64,000 nt of DNA from Streptomyces sp. RKAG293 (GCF_023701745.1 NZ_JAJOZB010000001.1:2114501-2178500), one strand, 5' to 3'. Shown: positions 13,422-24,683, counted from the stretch's first letter. The notes: a model not told the origin generated them from the sequence alone. Numbers and translations: made by a program.

Positions 13422-13922
13422 ATGTCCAGCGATTACGCCAAACAGCTCGGAGCCAAGCTCCGCGCCATCCGCACGCAGCAGGGTCTCTCCCTCCACGGCG
13501 TCGAGGAGAAGTCCCAAGGCCGCTGGAAGGCCGTCGTCGTCGGCTCGTACGAGCGTGGCGACCGCGCCGTGACCGTACAGCGACTGGCCGAGCTGGCGGA
13601 CTTCTACGGAGTTCCGGTCCAGGAGCTGCTGCCCGGCACCACGCCGGGCGGGGCCGCGGAGCCGCCGCCGAAGCTTGTCCTGGACCTGGAGCGACTGTCC
13701 CAGGTCCCGCCGGACAAGGCCGGTCCGCTGCAGCGCTACGCCGCCACCATCCAGAGCCAGCGCGGGGACTACAACGGCAAGGTGCTGTCGATCCGCCAGG
13801 ACGACCTGCGCACGCTGGCCGTGATCTACGACCAGTCGCCGTCGGTCCTCACCGAGCAGCTCATCGGCTGGGGCGTCCTCGACGCGGACGCGCGCCGCGC
13901 GGTCCAGCACGAGGACGGCTGA
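13422..13922 (+). CDS. bldD: Developmental master repressor BldD
   Basis: BldD represses sporulation genes during vegetative growth when dimerised by tetrameric cyclic-di-GMP. The 166-residue protein has an N-terminal XRE-type helix-turn-helix (AKQLGAKLRAIRTQQGLSLHG and the WKAVVVGSYERGDRAV recognition region, residues 6-50). A proline-rich linker follows, then a C-terminal ligand domain. The cyclic-di-GMP signature RGD (114-116) plus RQDD (125-128) is intact at the positions known for S. coelicolor. The ATG is preceded by GGGGAG. A BldD operator lies in its promoter and a perfect 19-bp terminator follows. Confidence 0.98.
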   Translation: MSSDYAKQLGAKLRAIRTQQGLSLHGVEEKSQGRWKAVVVGSYERGDRAVTVQRLAELADFYGVPVQELLPGTTPGGAAEPPPKLVLDLERLSQVPPDKAGPLQRYAATIQSQRGDYNGKVLSIRQDDLRTLAVIYDQSPSVLTEQLIGWGVLDADARRAVQHEDG

Positions 13923-13955
13923 ACAAACAGCCGACAAACAAAAGTGCAGAAACGT

Positions 13956-13997
13956 ACCGCCCGGGGCGGTGTCCGCAGGGACACCGCCCCGGGCGGT
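13956..13997 (+). terminator. bldD terminator
   Basis: A perfect 19-bp inverted repeat (13956-13974 with 13979-13997, loop GCAG) starts 34 bp after the bldD stop. It is followed by a short T-containing stretch. It lies between convergent bldD and the PLP-enzyme gene and could serve both strands. Confidence 0.85.
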
Positions 13998-14040
13998 TCC
14001 GTTTGCCCCGGAGCCCGGAACGGGCCCGCGGGGGTCTCCG

Positions 14041-15501
14041 TCACCCGTACGGCCCAGTCCGCGCCCGGTAGAGCCGGCCGATGACTTCCGGCAGCAGCCG
14101 TTCGGTCAGCCGGGGCGGCAGCGCCTGCAGGACCGCCAGCACCGGGGCCATCCGCTCCGGGAGCGCCCCGTCGTCGGAGATGCCGGCGAGCTGGAGGGCC
14201 AGGGCGATCTCCTCGGGGCCGAGCGTGTCGGGATCGAGCTGGGCGGCGAGCCCGGCGAGCCCCTCGTCGACGGCGGCCGGGCCGAGCTCGCGGGCCCGCC
14301 GTACGGCGCCGCCGAGCTCCTCCAGCAGCAGGGCGATCCGTTCGGGGGACGCCACCGCCGCCGTGACGGTCAGATGCAGGTTGGGCGGGGAGCCGCCGAA
14401 GGCGGGCTGCGGCTGCAGGAACCAGCCGCGCAGCCGCATCTCATCGGCGACGACGAACGGGTCGAGCCCCGGATCGTCGGAGGCGACGGCGACCAGCGAC
14501 GCCTGCGGGATGCCCAGCACCCGCAGCCCGTCGATCCGGCCGATGCCCCCGACGAGGGCCTGTACCGCCTCGTGCACGCGCCCGGAGAGCTCGGCGTAGC
14601 CCGCGGGGCCGATCCGCCGCAGGACCGCCCAGGCGGCGGCCAGCGGCCCGGCGGACTTGGTGCCCTGGAGCGTGGCGTTGACCACCGGGTAGCCCGGCCA
14701 GGAGGCGTCCGCGAACCAGCCGTGCCGGCGCAGTTCGGCGTCCCGGAAGAGCAGCACCGAGGCGCCCTTGGGGGTGTACGCGTACTTGTGCAGGTCCACC
14801 GCGATCGACGTGACGCCCGGCACCGCCAGGTCGAACGCGGGCGGCCGGGGCAGCGTCCGGGGCAGGTGCGCCAGGTACCAGCCGCCGATGCAGGCGTCGA
14901 CGTGGCACAGCACCCCGCGCCCGGCCGCCGCGGCGGCGATCTCGGTGACCGGGTCGATCACCCCGTGGGCGTAGGACGGCGCCGAGGCCACCACCAGGGC
15001 CGTCCGGTCGGTCATGGCGGCCGCCATCGCCTCCGGGCGGGCGCGGAACGTCCCGGGGTCCACCGGGACCGTGACGACGGTCAGGCCGAAGAGGGCGGCG
15101 GCCTTGCGGAAGGCCGCGTGGGCGGTGGCGGGCAGCACCAGTTCCGGGGCGGTGACGCCCCGGGTGCGACGGGCGTGGTTCCGGGCGGTCAGCACGGCGA
15201 GCAGACAGCTCTCGGTGCCGCCGCTGGTGAAGGTGCCGGCCGTCCCGCCGTCCCCGCCGAGCAGCCCCGCGGCCCGGCCGACGATGTCGTTCTCCAGGGC
15301 CACCACGCTGGGAAAGGCCGTCATGTCCAGGCCGTTGACCCCGGCGAAGGCCGCCTGGGCCCGCTCCGCGAGGTCGTCGAGACCGTCCAGCCCGGAGTCG
15401 TAGACATAGGCCATGGTGCGGCCGCCGCGCACCGGGAGGTCCTGGGACCGCAGCGCCGTCAGCCGGTCGATGATCTGTTGATCGGTCTCCTGATCGGACA
15501 T
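14041..15501 (-). CDS. Pyridoxal-phosphate-dependent decarboxylase/lyase-like protein
   Basis: This is a fold-type I PLP enzyme of the group II decarboxylase / sphingosine-1-phosphate lyase-like superfamily. Visible features are FTSGGTESCLLAV (cofactor phosphate site, about residue 95), HVDACIGGWYLAHL (aspartate pairing with the pyridine nitrogen, near residue 207), and SIAVDLHKYAYTPKGAS with the probable Schiff-base lysine in HKY. A 100-residue C-terminal tail beyond the PLP domain is helical and leucine-rich. The ATG at 15501 skips 11 codons that lack a ribosome-binding site. Substrate is not deducible; an amino-acid decarboxylase or a long-chain-base-phosphate lyase activity would both fit. 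It stands alone between two hairpins, convergent with bldD. Confidence 0.85.
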   Translation of the reverse strand: MSDQETDQQIIDRLTALRSQDLPVRGGRTMAYVYDSGLDGLDDLAERAQAAFAGVNGLDMTAFPSVVALENDIVGRAAGLLGGDGGTAGTFTSGGTESCLLAVLTARNHARRTRGVTAPELVLPATAHAAFRKAAALFGLTVVTVPVDPGTFRARPEAMAAAMTDRTALVVASAPSYAHGVIDPVTEIAAAAAGRGVLCHVDACIGGWYLAHLPRTLPRPPAFDLAVPGVTSIAVDLHKYAYTPKGASVLLFRDAELRRHGWFADASWPGYPVVNATLQGTKSAGPLAAAWAVLRRIGPAGYAELSGRVHEAVQALVGGIGRIDGLRVLGIPQASLVAVASDDPGLDPFVVADEMRLRGWFLQPQPAFGGSPPNLHLTVTAAVASPERIALLLEELGGAVRRARELGPAAVDEGLAGLAAQLDPDTLGPEEIALALQLAGISDDGALPERMAPVLAVLQALPPRLTERLLPEVIGRLYRARTGPYG

Positions 15502-15535
15502 GCCAGCGAAACTAGGCCACCGTCCGGGAAACACA

Positions 15536-15580
15536 CCAGGCCCAAAGCAGAAGATTGTTCAGCTTCTGCTCCGGGCCTGG
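15536..15580 (-). terminator. Terminator downstream of nusB
   Basis: A compound stem (CCAGGCCC..AGCAGAAG at 15536-15553 with CTTCTGCT..GGGCCTGG at 15563-15580) has two-base internal loops. It starts 15 bp past the nusB stop and ends 34 bp before the PLP-enzyme start, so it closes the M24-efp-nusB transcript. Confidence 0.75.
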
Positions 15581-15595
15581 TCGGTGCGGGTGACG

Positions 15596-16021
15596 CTATC
15601 GCCGGAGAGTCGGCTTGAGGTCCTTCAGACGGGCCAGCAGCCCGTTGACGAAGGCGGGCGACTCATCGGTGGAGAACTCCTTGGCGAGCTGGACCGCCTC
15701 GTCCAGCACGACCGCGTCCGGGGTCTCGTCCTCCCAGATCAGCTCATAGGTGCCGAGCCGCAGGACGTTCCGGTCGACGACCGGCATCCGGTCCAGCGTC
15801 CAGCCCACCGAGTAGGTCGCGAGCAGCTCGTCGATGCGGGGCGCGTTGGCGGCGTATCCCTCGACCAGCTGCATGGTGTACTCGGTGACCGGCGGCTGCC
15901 GGTCGTCGGTCCGGGCGAGCCGGATCCAGTCCGCCATGGCGGTCTTCGGGTCGACACCCCGCTGATCCGCTTCGAAGAGGATCTGGAAGGCACGCTTGCG
16001 GGCCTTGTTCCGAGCAGCCAC
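15596..16021 (-). CDS. nusB: Transcription antitermination factor NusB
   Basis: NusB with S10 (NusE) binds boxA in rRNA leaders and supports processive antitermination. The 141-residue all-helical protein starts ARNKARKRAFQILFEADQRG, the arginine-rich helix of the family. It has the conserved VVDRNVLRLGTYELIW segment and VVLDEAVQLAKEFSTDESPAFVNGLL at the C-terminus. The start is GTG; only one base separates it from the efp stop, so the two are surely cotranscribed. Confidence 0.97.
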   Translation of the reverse strand: MAARNKARKRAFQILFEADQRGVDPKTAMADWIRLARTDDRQPPVTEYTMQLVEGYAANAPRIDELLATYSVGWTLDRMPVVDRNVLRLGTYELIWEDETPDAVVLDEAVQLAKEFSTDESPAFVNGLLARLKDLKPTLRR

Positions 16022-16022
16022 G

Positions 16023-16589
16023 TTAGCTGTTCACCCGGCCGAGATAGTCACCCGAACGGGTGTCGACCTTGATCTTCTCACCGGTGGTGATGAAGAGCGG
16101 AACGCCGATCTCGTAGCCGGTCTCGAGCCGCGCCGGCTTGGAGCCACCGGTCGACCGGTCGCCCTGGACACCCGGCTCGGTGTACTCGATGACCAGCTCG
16201 ACGGAGGCCGGGAGCTCGATGTAGAGCGGAGCGCCCTCGTACATCGCCACGACGGCCTCGAAGCCTTCGAGGAGGTAGTTGGCGGCGTCGCCGACGACCT
16301 CGGGGGTGATGTACACCTGGTCGAAGGTGTCGGTGTCCATGAAGACGAAGTCGGTGCCGTCCTTGTAGGAGAACTGCATACCGCGCTTGTCGACGTTGGC
16401 CGTCTCGACCTTGATGCCGGCGTTGAAGGTCTTGTCGACGACCTTGCCGGACAGCACGTGCTTGAGCTTCGTGCGGACGAAGGCGGGGCCCTTGCCGGGC
16501 TTGACGTGCTGGAACTCGACAACGGTCCAGAGCTGGCCGCCGTCGAGCTTGAGCACGAGGCCGTTCTTGAGGTCGTTCGTGGATGCCAC
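16023..16589 (-). CDS. efp: Translation elongation factor P
   Basis: EF-P relieves ribosome stalling at polyproline stretches. At 188 residues it has the three beta-barrel layout: KOW-like N-terminal domain ([18 protein letters not shown]), the [16 protein letters not shown] loop, and the OB domains ending [28 protein letters not shown]. The modification-site loop reads KPGKGPAF, so a lysine occupies the apex position (K32 type). The GTG at 16589 was chosen because AGGAGA lies just upstream; the longer frame has no family match. Gene order peptidase-efp-nusB is common in Gram-positive bacteria. Confidence 0.97.
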   Translation of the reverse strand: MASTNDLKNGLVLKLDGGQLWTVVEFQHVKPGKGPAFVRTKLKHVLSGKVVDKTFNAGIKVETANVDKRGMQFSYKDGTDFVFMDTDTFDQVYITPEVVGDAANYLLEGFEAVVAMYEGAPLYIELPASVELVIEYTEPGVQGDRSTGGSKPARLETGYEIGVPLFITTGEKIKVDTRSGDYLGRVNS

Positions 16590-16642
16590 GGTTGCGGAAT
16601 CTCCTGAAAGTGCAGCTTCGGAGACCGAGGGGGCGCGCCCTT

Positions 16643-17752
16643 TTACAGGGCGAGCAGCTCCTTGGTCGTAATGGTGAGTAGCTCGGGCCCGCCGTCCGTC
16701 GGGGGACGTACGACGAGTGTGTCGTCGATGCGGACACCGCCGCGGCCCGGAAGGTGGACCCCCGGTTCGACGGTGACCGGCACGCAAGCGTCCAGTTTAC
16801 CCATGGCCGCAGGTGACAGCCGAGGGTCCTCGTCGATTTCGAGTCCCACGCCATGTCCCGTCACCTCTCCGAGGGCCTCCCCGTAGCCCGCGGCGGCCAG
16901 TACGGAGCGCGCCGCGTGGTCCACATCACGGCAGGCCACACCGGGTGCGAGGGCCTCCCGGCCGGCCCGCTGGGCGGCGAAGACCAGCTCGTACAGCTCG
17001 ATCTGCCAGTCTGCGGGAGAAGTCCCCACGACGAAGGTGCGGCCGACCTCGCAGCGGTAGCCGCGGTAGCAGGCGCCGAGCCGGACGGTGAGGAAGTCGC
17101 CCTCCTCGACGCGCCGGTCGGTGGGGACGTGCCGCGCGGCCCCCGAGTGCGGGCCGGTGCCCACGCAGGTGGGGAAGGCCGGGCCGTCCGCGCCGTGGTC
17201 GACCAGCCGGCGCTCCAGTTCCAGCGCGAGGTGCCGCTCGGTCCTGCCGACCAGGATCGACTCCAGCAGCTCGCCGAGCGCCTGGTCGGCGAGCTCGGCG
17301 GCGATCCGGATCGAGGCGATCTCCTGCTCGTCCTTGACCACCCGCAGCTGCTCCACGGCCCCGCGGAGGTCGGTCAGCCGCAGTCCGGGCGCGACCGAGC
17401 CGATCGCCCGGTGCCGGCTGACCGTGAGGTGGTGCTCCTCGACGGCCAGCGTGTCGCCCCGCCGTTCGAGGACCAGTCCGGCGGCCGCCACCACCGGATC
17501 GCCGTCCGACCTCGTCAGGACGACCGTCCGTACGTCCTCCGGCGGCTGCGCCTCGGACAGGTCCCCGACCGCGGGGCGGCTGCGGACCAGTGCGTCCTGG
17601 TCGCCGGGGCCGATCAGCAGGACCGCGCCGGCCGGCGCGCAGCCGGTCAGATAGCGGACGTTCGCGGGGCGGGAGACCAGCGCCGCCGCCGCTCCTGACG
17701 CCGCGCATCGGTCGCGCAGGCGTTCTCTGCGGGCTGCGTGCACGTCGGACAT
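16643..17752 (-). CDS. M24-family aminopeptidase P-like protein, metal site degenerate
   Basis: The 369-residue protein has the two-domain plan of Xaa-Pro peptidases: a creatinase-like N-terminal domain (1-130) and a pita-bread catalytic domain. It sits upstream of efp, the usual place of a proline peptidase. In the catalytic domain, however, only two of the five canonical metal ligands are kept: His300 ([13 protein letters not shown]) and Glu329 ([10 protein letters not shown]). The first Asp position is Arg224 ([19 protein letters not shown]), the second is Glu235, and the last Glu is Asp343 (VRIDDT). Activity may be lost or changed. The ATG start is clear, and the reading frame is otherwise intact and conserved-looking. 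Confidence 0.85.
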   Translation of the reverse strand: MSDVHAARRERLRDRCAASGAAAALVSRPANVRYLTGCAPAGAVLLIGPGDQDALVRSRPAVGDLSEAQPPEDVRTVVLTRSDGDPVVAAAGLVLERRGDTLAVEEHHLTVSRHRAIGSVAPGLRLTDLRGAVEQLRVVKDEQEIASIRIAAELADQALGELLESILVGRTERHLALELERRLVDHGADGPAFPTCVGTGPHSGAARHVPTDRRVEEGDFLTVRLGACYRGYRCEVGRTFVVGTSPADWQIELYELVFAAQRAGREALAPGVACRDVDHAARSVLAAAGYGEALGEVTGHGVGLEIDEDPRLSPAAMGKLDACVPVTVEPGVHLPGRGGVRIDDTLVVRPPTDGGPELLTITTKELLAL

Positions 17753-17845
17753 GTCGCGAGCGTACGTGCGGGCCGTCCGGGGGGCCGCCCGAGCGCGTCC
17801 GACCGGGGTCGGGCCGTCTTCCGCGCGGCGGCCGGTTCCCGTCGG

Positions 17846-18544
17846 CTACCAGACGGGCGGGCCCTGGACGCTGCGGGCCACGACCCGGTCCAGCGCCGCG
17901 GCCGCCGCGACCACGTCGAGCTGCGAATTGTCGATGATCGGCAGCCCTGATCCGTACCAGCCGGCCATCCGGCCGTGGATCCGGGCGACCTCCTCGTCGG
18001 AGAGCCGCCGGTTCCCGTTGCGCGCGGCGTTGCGGGCCAGGACCACGTCCAGGCCCGGGAGCAGGACGACGGGCAGCAGGCCGGGGCCGACGTGCCGCTT
18101 CCAGCCGCCGAGGCCGACGACCGGCCGGTCCGGGAAGACCGCGTCGTCGATGATGCACGATATGCCGTTGGCCAGGAAGTTCCGGGCCGAGAAGCCGCAG
18201 GTGCGGCGGGCCAGCCGGTACTGGGCCTCGGAGTGCTCGTTCCAGCCGGCCTGCGGGTCCGCGAAACCGGAGCGGACCCACTCGCGGACGTCGTCGAGGC
18301 TGATGTGGGCGGTCGGTACCCCGCGGTTGTCGGCCCAGTGCCGGGCGATGGTGGTCTTGCCGGCCCCGGCCGCGCCGATCAGCAGGACGGCCACGGGCCC
18401 TGAGCCGCCGCCCGGCAGCGAGCCGCCGGAAGGTGCGGGCAGCTGGACCGGGCCGGCGGCAGGCAGGGGGAAGTGGCCGGTGGTGCTGGGGGCCGGCTGA
18501 GGTCCCGGCCGGCCGGGCTGCGGTGCCCCCACAGCGTGCTGCAT
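17846..18544 (-). CDS. P-loop NTPase / kinase-like protein
   Basis: This protein of about 232 residues has a proline- and glycine-rich N-terminal 45 residues and then an AAA/zeta-toxin-like P-loop (VLLIGAAGAGKTTIARHWAD). A possible Walker B/substrate aspartate lies in HISLDDVREWVRSG, followed by CIIDDAVFPDRPVVGLGGWKRHV. The layout resembles small-molecule or nucleotide kinases, but the substrate is unknown. No toxin-antitoxin partner is seen next to it. The start is uncertain: ATG 18544 has GGAG 9 nt upstream, and ATG 18559 is the alternative. It lies between the aro cluster and the M24-efp-nusB group on the same strand. Confidence 0.75.
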   Translation of the reverse strand: MQHAVGAPQPGRPGPQPAPSTTGHFPLPAAGPVQLPAPSGGSLPGGGSGPVAVLLIGAAGAGKTTIARHWADNRGVPTAHISLDDVREWVRSGFADPQAGWNEHSEAQYRLARRTCGFSARNFLANGISCIIDDAVFPDRPVVGLGGWKRHVGPGLLPVVLLPGLDVVLARNAARNGNRRLSDEEVARIHGRMAGWYGSGLPIIDNSQLDVVAAAAALDRVVARSVQGPPVW

Positions 18545-18680
18545 CCCGTCCCACTCCATCTCGTGCCGGAGGTTCTGCTTCCGTGACGGCCGGGAACAGG
18601 CCGTTCGAACCGAACCGTACCGTCCCCGGAGGTACTTGTGTGAACGGCCGGGGAGCGGCACAGGTGCCCGGACGACGATG

Positions 18681-20726
<2,046 letters not shown>

Positions 20727-20730
<4 letters not shown>

Positions 20731-21911
20731 CGGATCGCCAGGTTCTCGAGGTACCCCTGGACGTTGCGCCGGGTCTCGCCCACCGAGTCGCCGCCGAACT
20801 TCTCCGCGACCGCGTCGGCGAGCACCAGCGCGACCATGGCCTCCGCGACGATCCCGGCGGCCGGCACCGCGCAGACGTCCGAGCGCTGGTGGTGCGCCGC
20901 GGCGACCTCACCGGTGGTGACGTCGACGGTGGCCAGGGCGCGCGGCACCGTCGCGATCGGCTTCATCGCCGCCCGGACCCGCAGCAGTTCACCCGTGCTC
21001 ATGCCGCCCTCGGTTCCGCCGGAGCGGCCGGTGGAGCGGCGGATGCCCTCGGGACTCGGCACGATCTCGTCGTGCGCCTGTGAACCCGGCACCCGGGCCA
21101 GGCCGAAGCCGTCGCCGACCTCGACGCCCTTGATCGCCTGGATGCCCATCAGGGCGGCGGCCAGCCGCGCGTCGAGCCGGCGGTCCCAGTGGACGTGGCT
21201 GCCGAGTCCGACGGGAACGCCGTACGCCAGCACCTCGACGACGCCGCCGAGCGTGTCGCCGTCCTTGTGGGCCTGGTCGATCTCGGCCACCATCGCGTCG
21301 CTCGCGTCGGAGTCCAGGCAGCGCACCGGGTCGGCGTCGAGCCGGGCCTCGTCGGCGGGCACCGGCACGACCCCGTACGGGGCCTTGGCCGCGGCCAGTT
21401 CGACGACGTGGCTGACGATCTCGATGCCCGTCGTCTCCTTGAGGTAGGAGCGGGCGACGGCGCCCAGCGCGACGCGGGCGGCGGTCTCCCGGGCGCTGGC
21501 GCGCTCCAGGATCGGCCGGGCCTCGTCGAGCGCGTACTTCTGCATGCCGGCGAGGTCCGCGTGGCCGGGGCGCGGGCGGGTCAGCGGCGCGTTGCGCCCC
21601 AGACCGGCCAGGATCTCCGGGTCGACGGGGTCGGCCGCCATGACCTGTTCCCACTTGGGCCACTCGGTGTTGCCGACCATGATCGCGACCGGGCTGCCCA
21701 TGGTCAGGCCGTGCCGTACGCCGCCGAGGAAGGTGACCTCGTCCTGCTCGAACTTCATCCGGGCACCGCGGCCATAACCCAGCCGCCGGCGCGCCAGCGC
21801 GTCCGCCACCATCGCCGTGGTGACGGGTACGCCGGAGGGCAGTCCCTCCAGCGTCGCGACGAGTGCGGGGCCGTGCGACTCCCCCGCGGTCAGCCAGCGC
21901 AACCTGCTCAA
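20727..21911 (-). CDS. aroC: Chorismate synthase
   Basis: It forms chorismate from EPSP with reduced FMN. The 394-residue protein starts [18 protein letters not shown], with the first family signature. [48 protein letters not shown] and [18 protein letters not shown] follow as the other conserved blocks. The start is TTG at 21911, set by AAGGAG 6-7 nt upstream and by the family N-terminus; the 30 codons before it do not match. A 172-bp gap separates it from aroE, with no clear terminator. Confidence 0.97.
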
Positions 21912-22083
21912 CGGTGCTCCTTTTGCTCGCGCCTCGAACGTCCGAATTTCAACGGCACGGCCGGGTGCGCGGCCCTGGCCCGCCACCACCGATCCTCCCA
22001 CGGCCGGGGCGGACGTCCCGCCTCCGGTCCAGGTTGTGGACGTGGCGGTGTGATGGGCTCGGAACGGGCGGACGCCGCCGGTG

Positions 22084-22926
22084 TCAGACGCCCAGTGCCG
22101 CTTCGCCGGCGGCGCGCATCGCGGCGAGCGGCCCCGGCGTCCGGCCGGTCATCCGCTCGACCTGGAGCACGGCCTGGTGCACCAGGAGGTCGAGACCGCC
22201 GACGACCTCGCCGCCGCGGGCCGTCCAGGCGACCGCGAGGGCGGTCGGCCACGGGTGGTACAGCACGTCGAAGAGCGCGCCCGGCCGCTCCGGCACGGAC
22301 TCGGCGAGGCCGTCGGTGGCGCCCGCCGGGGTGGTGGCGATCACCAGCGGCGCCTCGAACGCCTTCGCCGCGTCGCCCCAGTCCTCGGTGCGCACCCGCA
22401 CGCCCAGCCGTTCGCCCCACTCGCGCATCTCGGCGGCGCGCGCGGCGCTGCGTACGTACACGGTGACCTCGCCGGCGCAGATCCGGGCGAGTGCGGCCAG
22501 CGCGGACGAGGCGGTCGCCCCGGCGCCGAGCACCACCGCGGACTCCACGCTCGTCACTCCGTGTTCGCGCAGCGCGGCGGCGATCCCGGGGATGTCGGTG
22601 TTGTCGCCGGTCAGCCGGCCGTCCGCGGTGAAGACCACGGTGTTCACGGCCTCGACGGAGGACGCGGTGGCGCTGACCTCGTCCAGCAGCGGGATGACCG
22701 CGCGCTTGAGCGGCATCGTCAGCGACAGCCCGGCCCAGCTGCCGGGCTCCCCCGTGCCGTCCCGGAGCCCGGCCAGGAAGCCGGGCAGCGCCGCCTCGTC
22801 CACCTCGAAGGCGTCGTAGCGCCAGCCGGTGAGACCGAGCTCGGCGTACGCCGCCCGGTGCAGCACCGGTGAGAGCGAGTGGGCGATCGGCGAGCCGAGG
22901 ACTCCGGCCCGGCGTGGTTCCCGCAT
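22084..22926 (-). CDS. aroE: Shikimate dehydrogenase (NADP)
   Basis: It reduces 3-dehydroshikimate to shikimate. The 280-residue protein has the substrate motif [17 protein letters not shown], the catalytic lysine in LTMPLKRA, and NTDIPG with the partner aspartate. The nucleotide loop is [15 protein letters not shown], followed by [12 protein letters not shown]; arginines there favour NADP. The ATG shares one base with the mltG stop (TGATG), showing translational coupling to the cell-wall enzyme upstream. Confidence 0.95.
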   Translation of the reverse strand: MREPRRAGVLGSPIAHSLSPVLHRAAYAELGLTGWRYDAFEVDEAALPGFLAGLRDGTGEPGSWAGLSLTMPLKRAVIPLLDEVSATASSVEAVNTVVFTADGRLTGDNTDIPGIAAALREHGVTSVESAVVLGAGATASSALAALARICAGEVTVYVRSAARAAEMREWGERLGVRVRTEDWGDAAKAFEAPLVIATTPAGATDGLAESVPERPGALFDVLYHPWPTALAVAWTARGGEVVGGLDLLVHQAVLQVERMTGRTPGPLAAMRAAGEAALGV

Positions 22927-24683
22927 CAGCCGGTGCCCTTGTTCCTGTTGAACTCCTGGACGTTCTTCTGGTGCTCCGTGTAGCTGTCGGTGAAGCGCGT
23001 ATCGCCCTTCTTGACCGTGACGAAGTACAGCCAGTTGCCCGCCGTCGGGTGCAGCGCCGCGTCGATCGCCTGGTGTCCCGGGTTGCCGATCGGACCGGGC
23101 GGCAGGCCCTTGTGGAGGTAGGTGTTGTACGGCGACGGGAACTTGGTGTCCTTGGTGGACGTGTTCAGCGTGGAGCGGCCCATGGCGTAGTTGATCGTCG
23201 AGTCGAAGCCCAGCGCCATGTCCTTGTCGAGGCGGTTGTAGATGACCCGCGAGACCTTGCCGAACTCCTCGTCCTCCTGCGCCTCGGCCTGGATGAGGCT
23301 GGCGATGGTGATGATCTGCAGCGGCGTCTTGTGGACCTTCGCCGCCTCTTCCTCGATGTTGTCCTTCTTGTACTCGGCCTCGGCCTGCTGGACCATCTGC
23401 TTGAGCAGGTCGAGCGGCTTGGTGGCCTTGCCGACGCTGTACCGGAACGGGAAGAGGAAGCCCTCGACATTGCCCTGCGCCCAGGCGGGCAGGCCCAGAT
23501 CGGCGCCCTTGGCGGCGGCCTGCGTGGTGCCCGCCTTGACGCTCAGCCGCTTGTCGATGGCGGCATAGATCTCGGTGGCCCGCAGCCCCTCGGGGAGGAT
23601 TATGGCGCTCTGCTTGGACGGGTCGGTCATCATCGTGACCGCCGCCGCGGCCGACATCTCCTTGTGGAGGATGAAGATGCCGGCCTGGATGCTCTTGCCC
23701 TTGGGGTTCTTGCCGGCCGCCGCGGTGAAGGAGTCGACGCTCTTGACCACGCCCGCGGTCTTGAGGATGTTGCCCATGTCCGTCAGCGTCGAGCCCTTGG
23801 GGATCTCGACCTGTACGTCTCCGGTGCCCTCGCCCGAAAAGTCGGGCGCCGCGCCGAAGTGGCTCTCGTAGAACTGGTAGCCGAAGTAGCCGGCTCCGCC
23901 GACGCCGCCGCCGAGGACCAGCAGGACGACCAGGCAGGCGCAGCCGCTGCGGCGCTTCTTGCCCTCTTTCTTGCCGCCCTTGCCGCCGCGCTTGCGTCCG
24001 CCGCGGCCGGCCGGGGTGTCCTCTGCCGGCTCTTCGTCGTCCGTGTCGTCGGCGAAGAAGGCGTGCGTCTCCGGCTCCGCCTCGGCCTCCCAGTCGCCCG
24101 TGTTGTCCGGGGCGGACCGCATCGGCTGCTGGGGCTGCTGCTCCGGCGGCTGCCGGTGCTGCGGCTGCTGCGGGGGCGGGTAGCCGCCCTGGCCGTAGAA
24201 GTCGGGCTGCTGGGCGCCGTAGGGATCGGCCGGCGGCTGGCCGCCGTAGGGGTCGCCGGGGTTGGCACCGTACGGGGCGGACGAACCCCCGGAGGTGTCC
24301 CAGTCGTTGTACTGCTGCTGGCCCTGGTGCTGGCCCTGCTGGGGGTGCTGTTGCTGCTGCGGGTACTGCTGTTGCTGCTGGGGGTACCCCTGCTGCGGGT
24401 ACTGCTGCTGCTGCGGGTACTGCTGCTGCGGGTTCTGGGGGTACTGCTGCTGTTGCGGGTACTGCTGCTGCTGGTTCTGGGGGTACTGCTGCTGTTGCGG
24501 GTTCTGCTGCTGGGGAGCCTGCTGACCGTTGTACGGGTACTGCGGCTGCTGCCCGGTGGCGTAGGGGTCCCAGTCGTCCTGCGGCTGCGGCTGGCGCGGC
24601 TGCTGCTGGTACCCCTGGTCACCGAAGAGCGGGTCCTCGGGATGCCACGGTTCGGAGCCGGAGCCCCGGCCATAGTCAGTCAT
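22926..24683 (-). CDS. mltG: Endolytic murein transglycosylase with Gln/Pro/Tyr-rich N-terminus
   Basis: MltG cleaves nascent glycan strands at the membrane and is thought to end chain elongation. The protein is about 585 residues. Residues 1-215 are cytoplasmic and of low complexity, rich in Q, P and Y with repeated YPQQQQ units, then acidic. One membrane segment follows a basic KRRSG stretch (CLVVLLVLGGGVGGAGYFGY, about 250-270). The YceG domain then runs to the end, with TIASLIQAEAQEDEEFGKVSRVIYNRL carrying the catalytic glutamate, PYNTYLHKGLPPGPIGNPG, and ALHPTAGNWLYFVT. The ATG at 24683 has AAGGGGAT upstream. The catalytic domain is complete. Confidence 0.95.
   Translation of the reverse strand: MTDYGRGSGSEPWHPEDPLFGDQGYQQQPRQPQPQDDWDPYATGQQPQYPYNGQQAPQQQNPQQQQYPQNQQQQYPQQQQYPQNPQQQYPQQQQYPQQGYPQQQQQYPQQQQHPQQGQHQGQQQYNDWDTSGGSSAPYGANPGDPYGGQPPADPYGAQQPDFYGQGGYPPPQQPQHRQPPEQQPQQPMRSAPDNTGDWEAEAEPETHAFFADDTDDEEPAEDTPAGRGGRKRGGKGGKKEGKKRRSGCACLVVLLVLGGGVGGAGYFGYQFYESHFGAAPDFSGEGTGDVQVEIPKGSTLTDMGNILKTAGVVKSVDSFTAAAGKNPKGKSIQAGIFILHKEMSAAAAVTMMTDPSKQSAIILPEGLRATEIYAAIDKRLSVKAGTTQAAAKGADLGLPAWAQGNVEGFLFPFRYSVGKATKPLDLLKQMVQQAEAEYKKDNIEEEAAKVHKTPLQIITIASLIQAEAQEDEEFGKVSRVIYNRLDKDMALGFDSTINYAMGRSTLNTSTKDTKFPSPYNTYLHKGLPPGPIGNPGHQAIDAALHPTAGNWLYFVTVKKGDTRFTDSYTEHQKNVQEFNRNKGTG
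24307..24610 (-). repeat. In-frame imperfect CAG-rich tandem repeat inside mltG
   Basis: The mltG 5' coding region contains many copies of a 15-21-bp unit built from CAG codons plus a TACCC (Tyr-Pro) joint, for example CAGCAGCAGTACCC. Copies differ in the number of CAG codons. It encodes the YPQQQQ repeats. Because units are near-identical at DNA level, copy number probably varies by slippage or recombination among strains. Confidence 0.85.

Noticed and set aside
17846..18544. Zeta-toxin of a toxin-antitoxin pair
   Set aside because: Only the P-loop and general kinase layout fit; no small antitoxin gene lies adjacent and the zeta substrate motif is not evident.
24307..24610. Tandem repeats considered as a CRISPR array
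   Set aside because: The units are short, lack unique spacers, and are in frame with mltG as Gln/Pro/Tyr codons.
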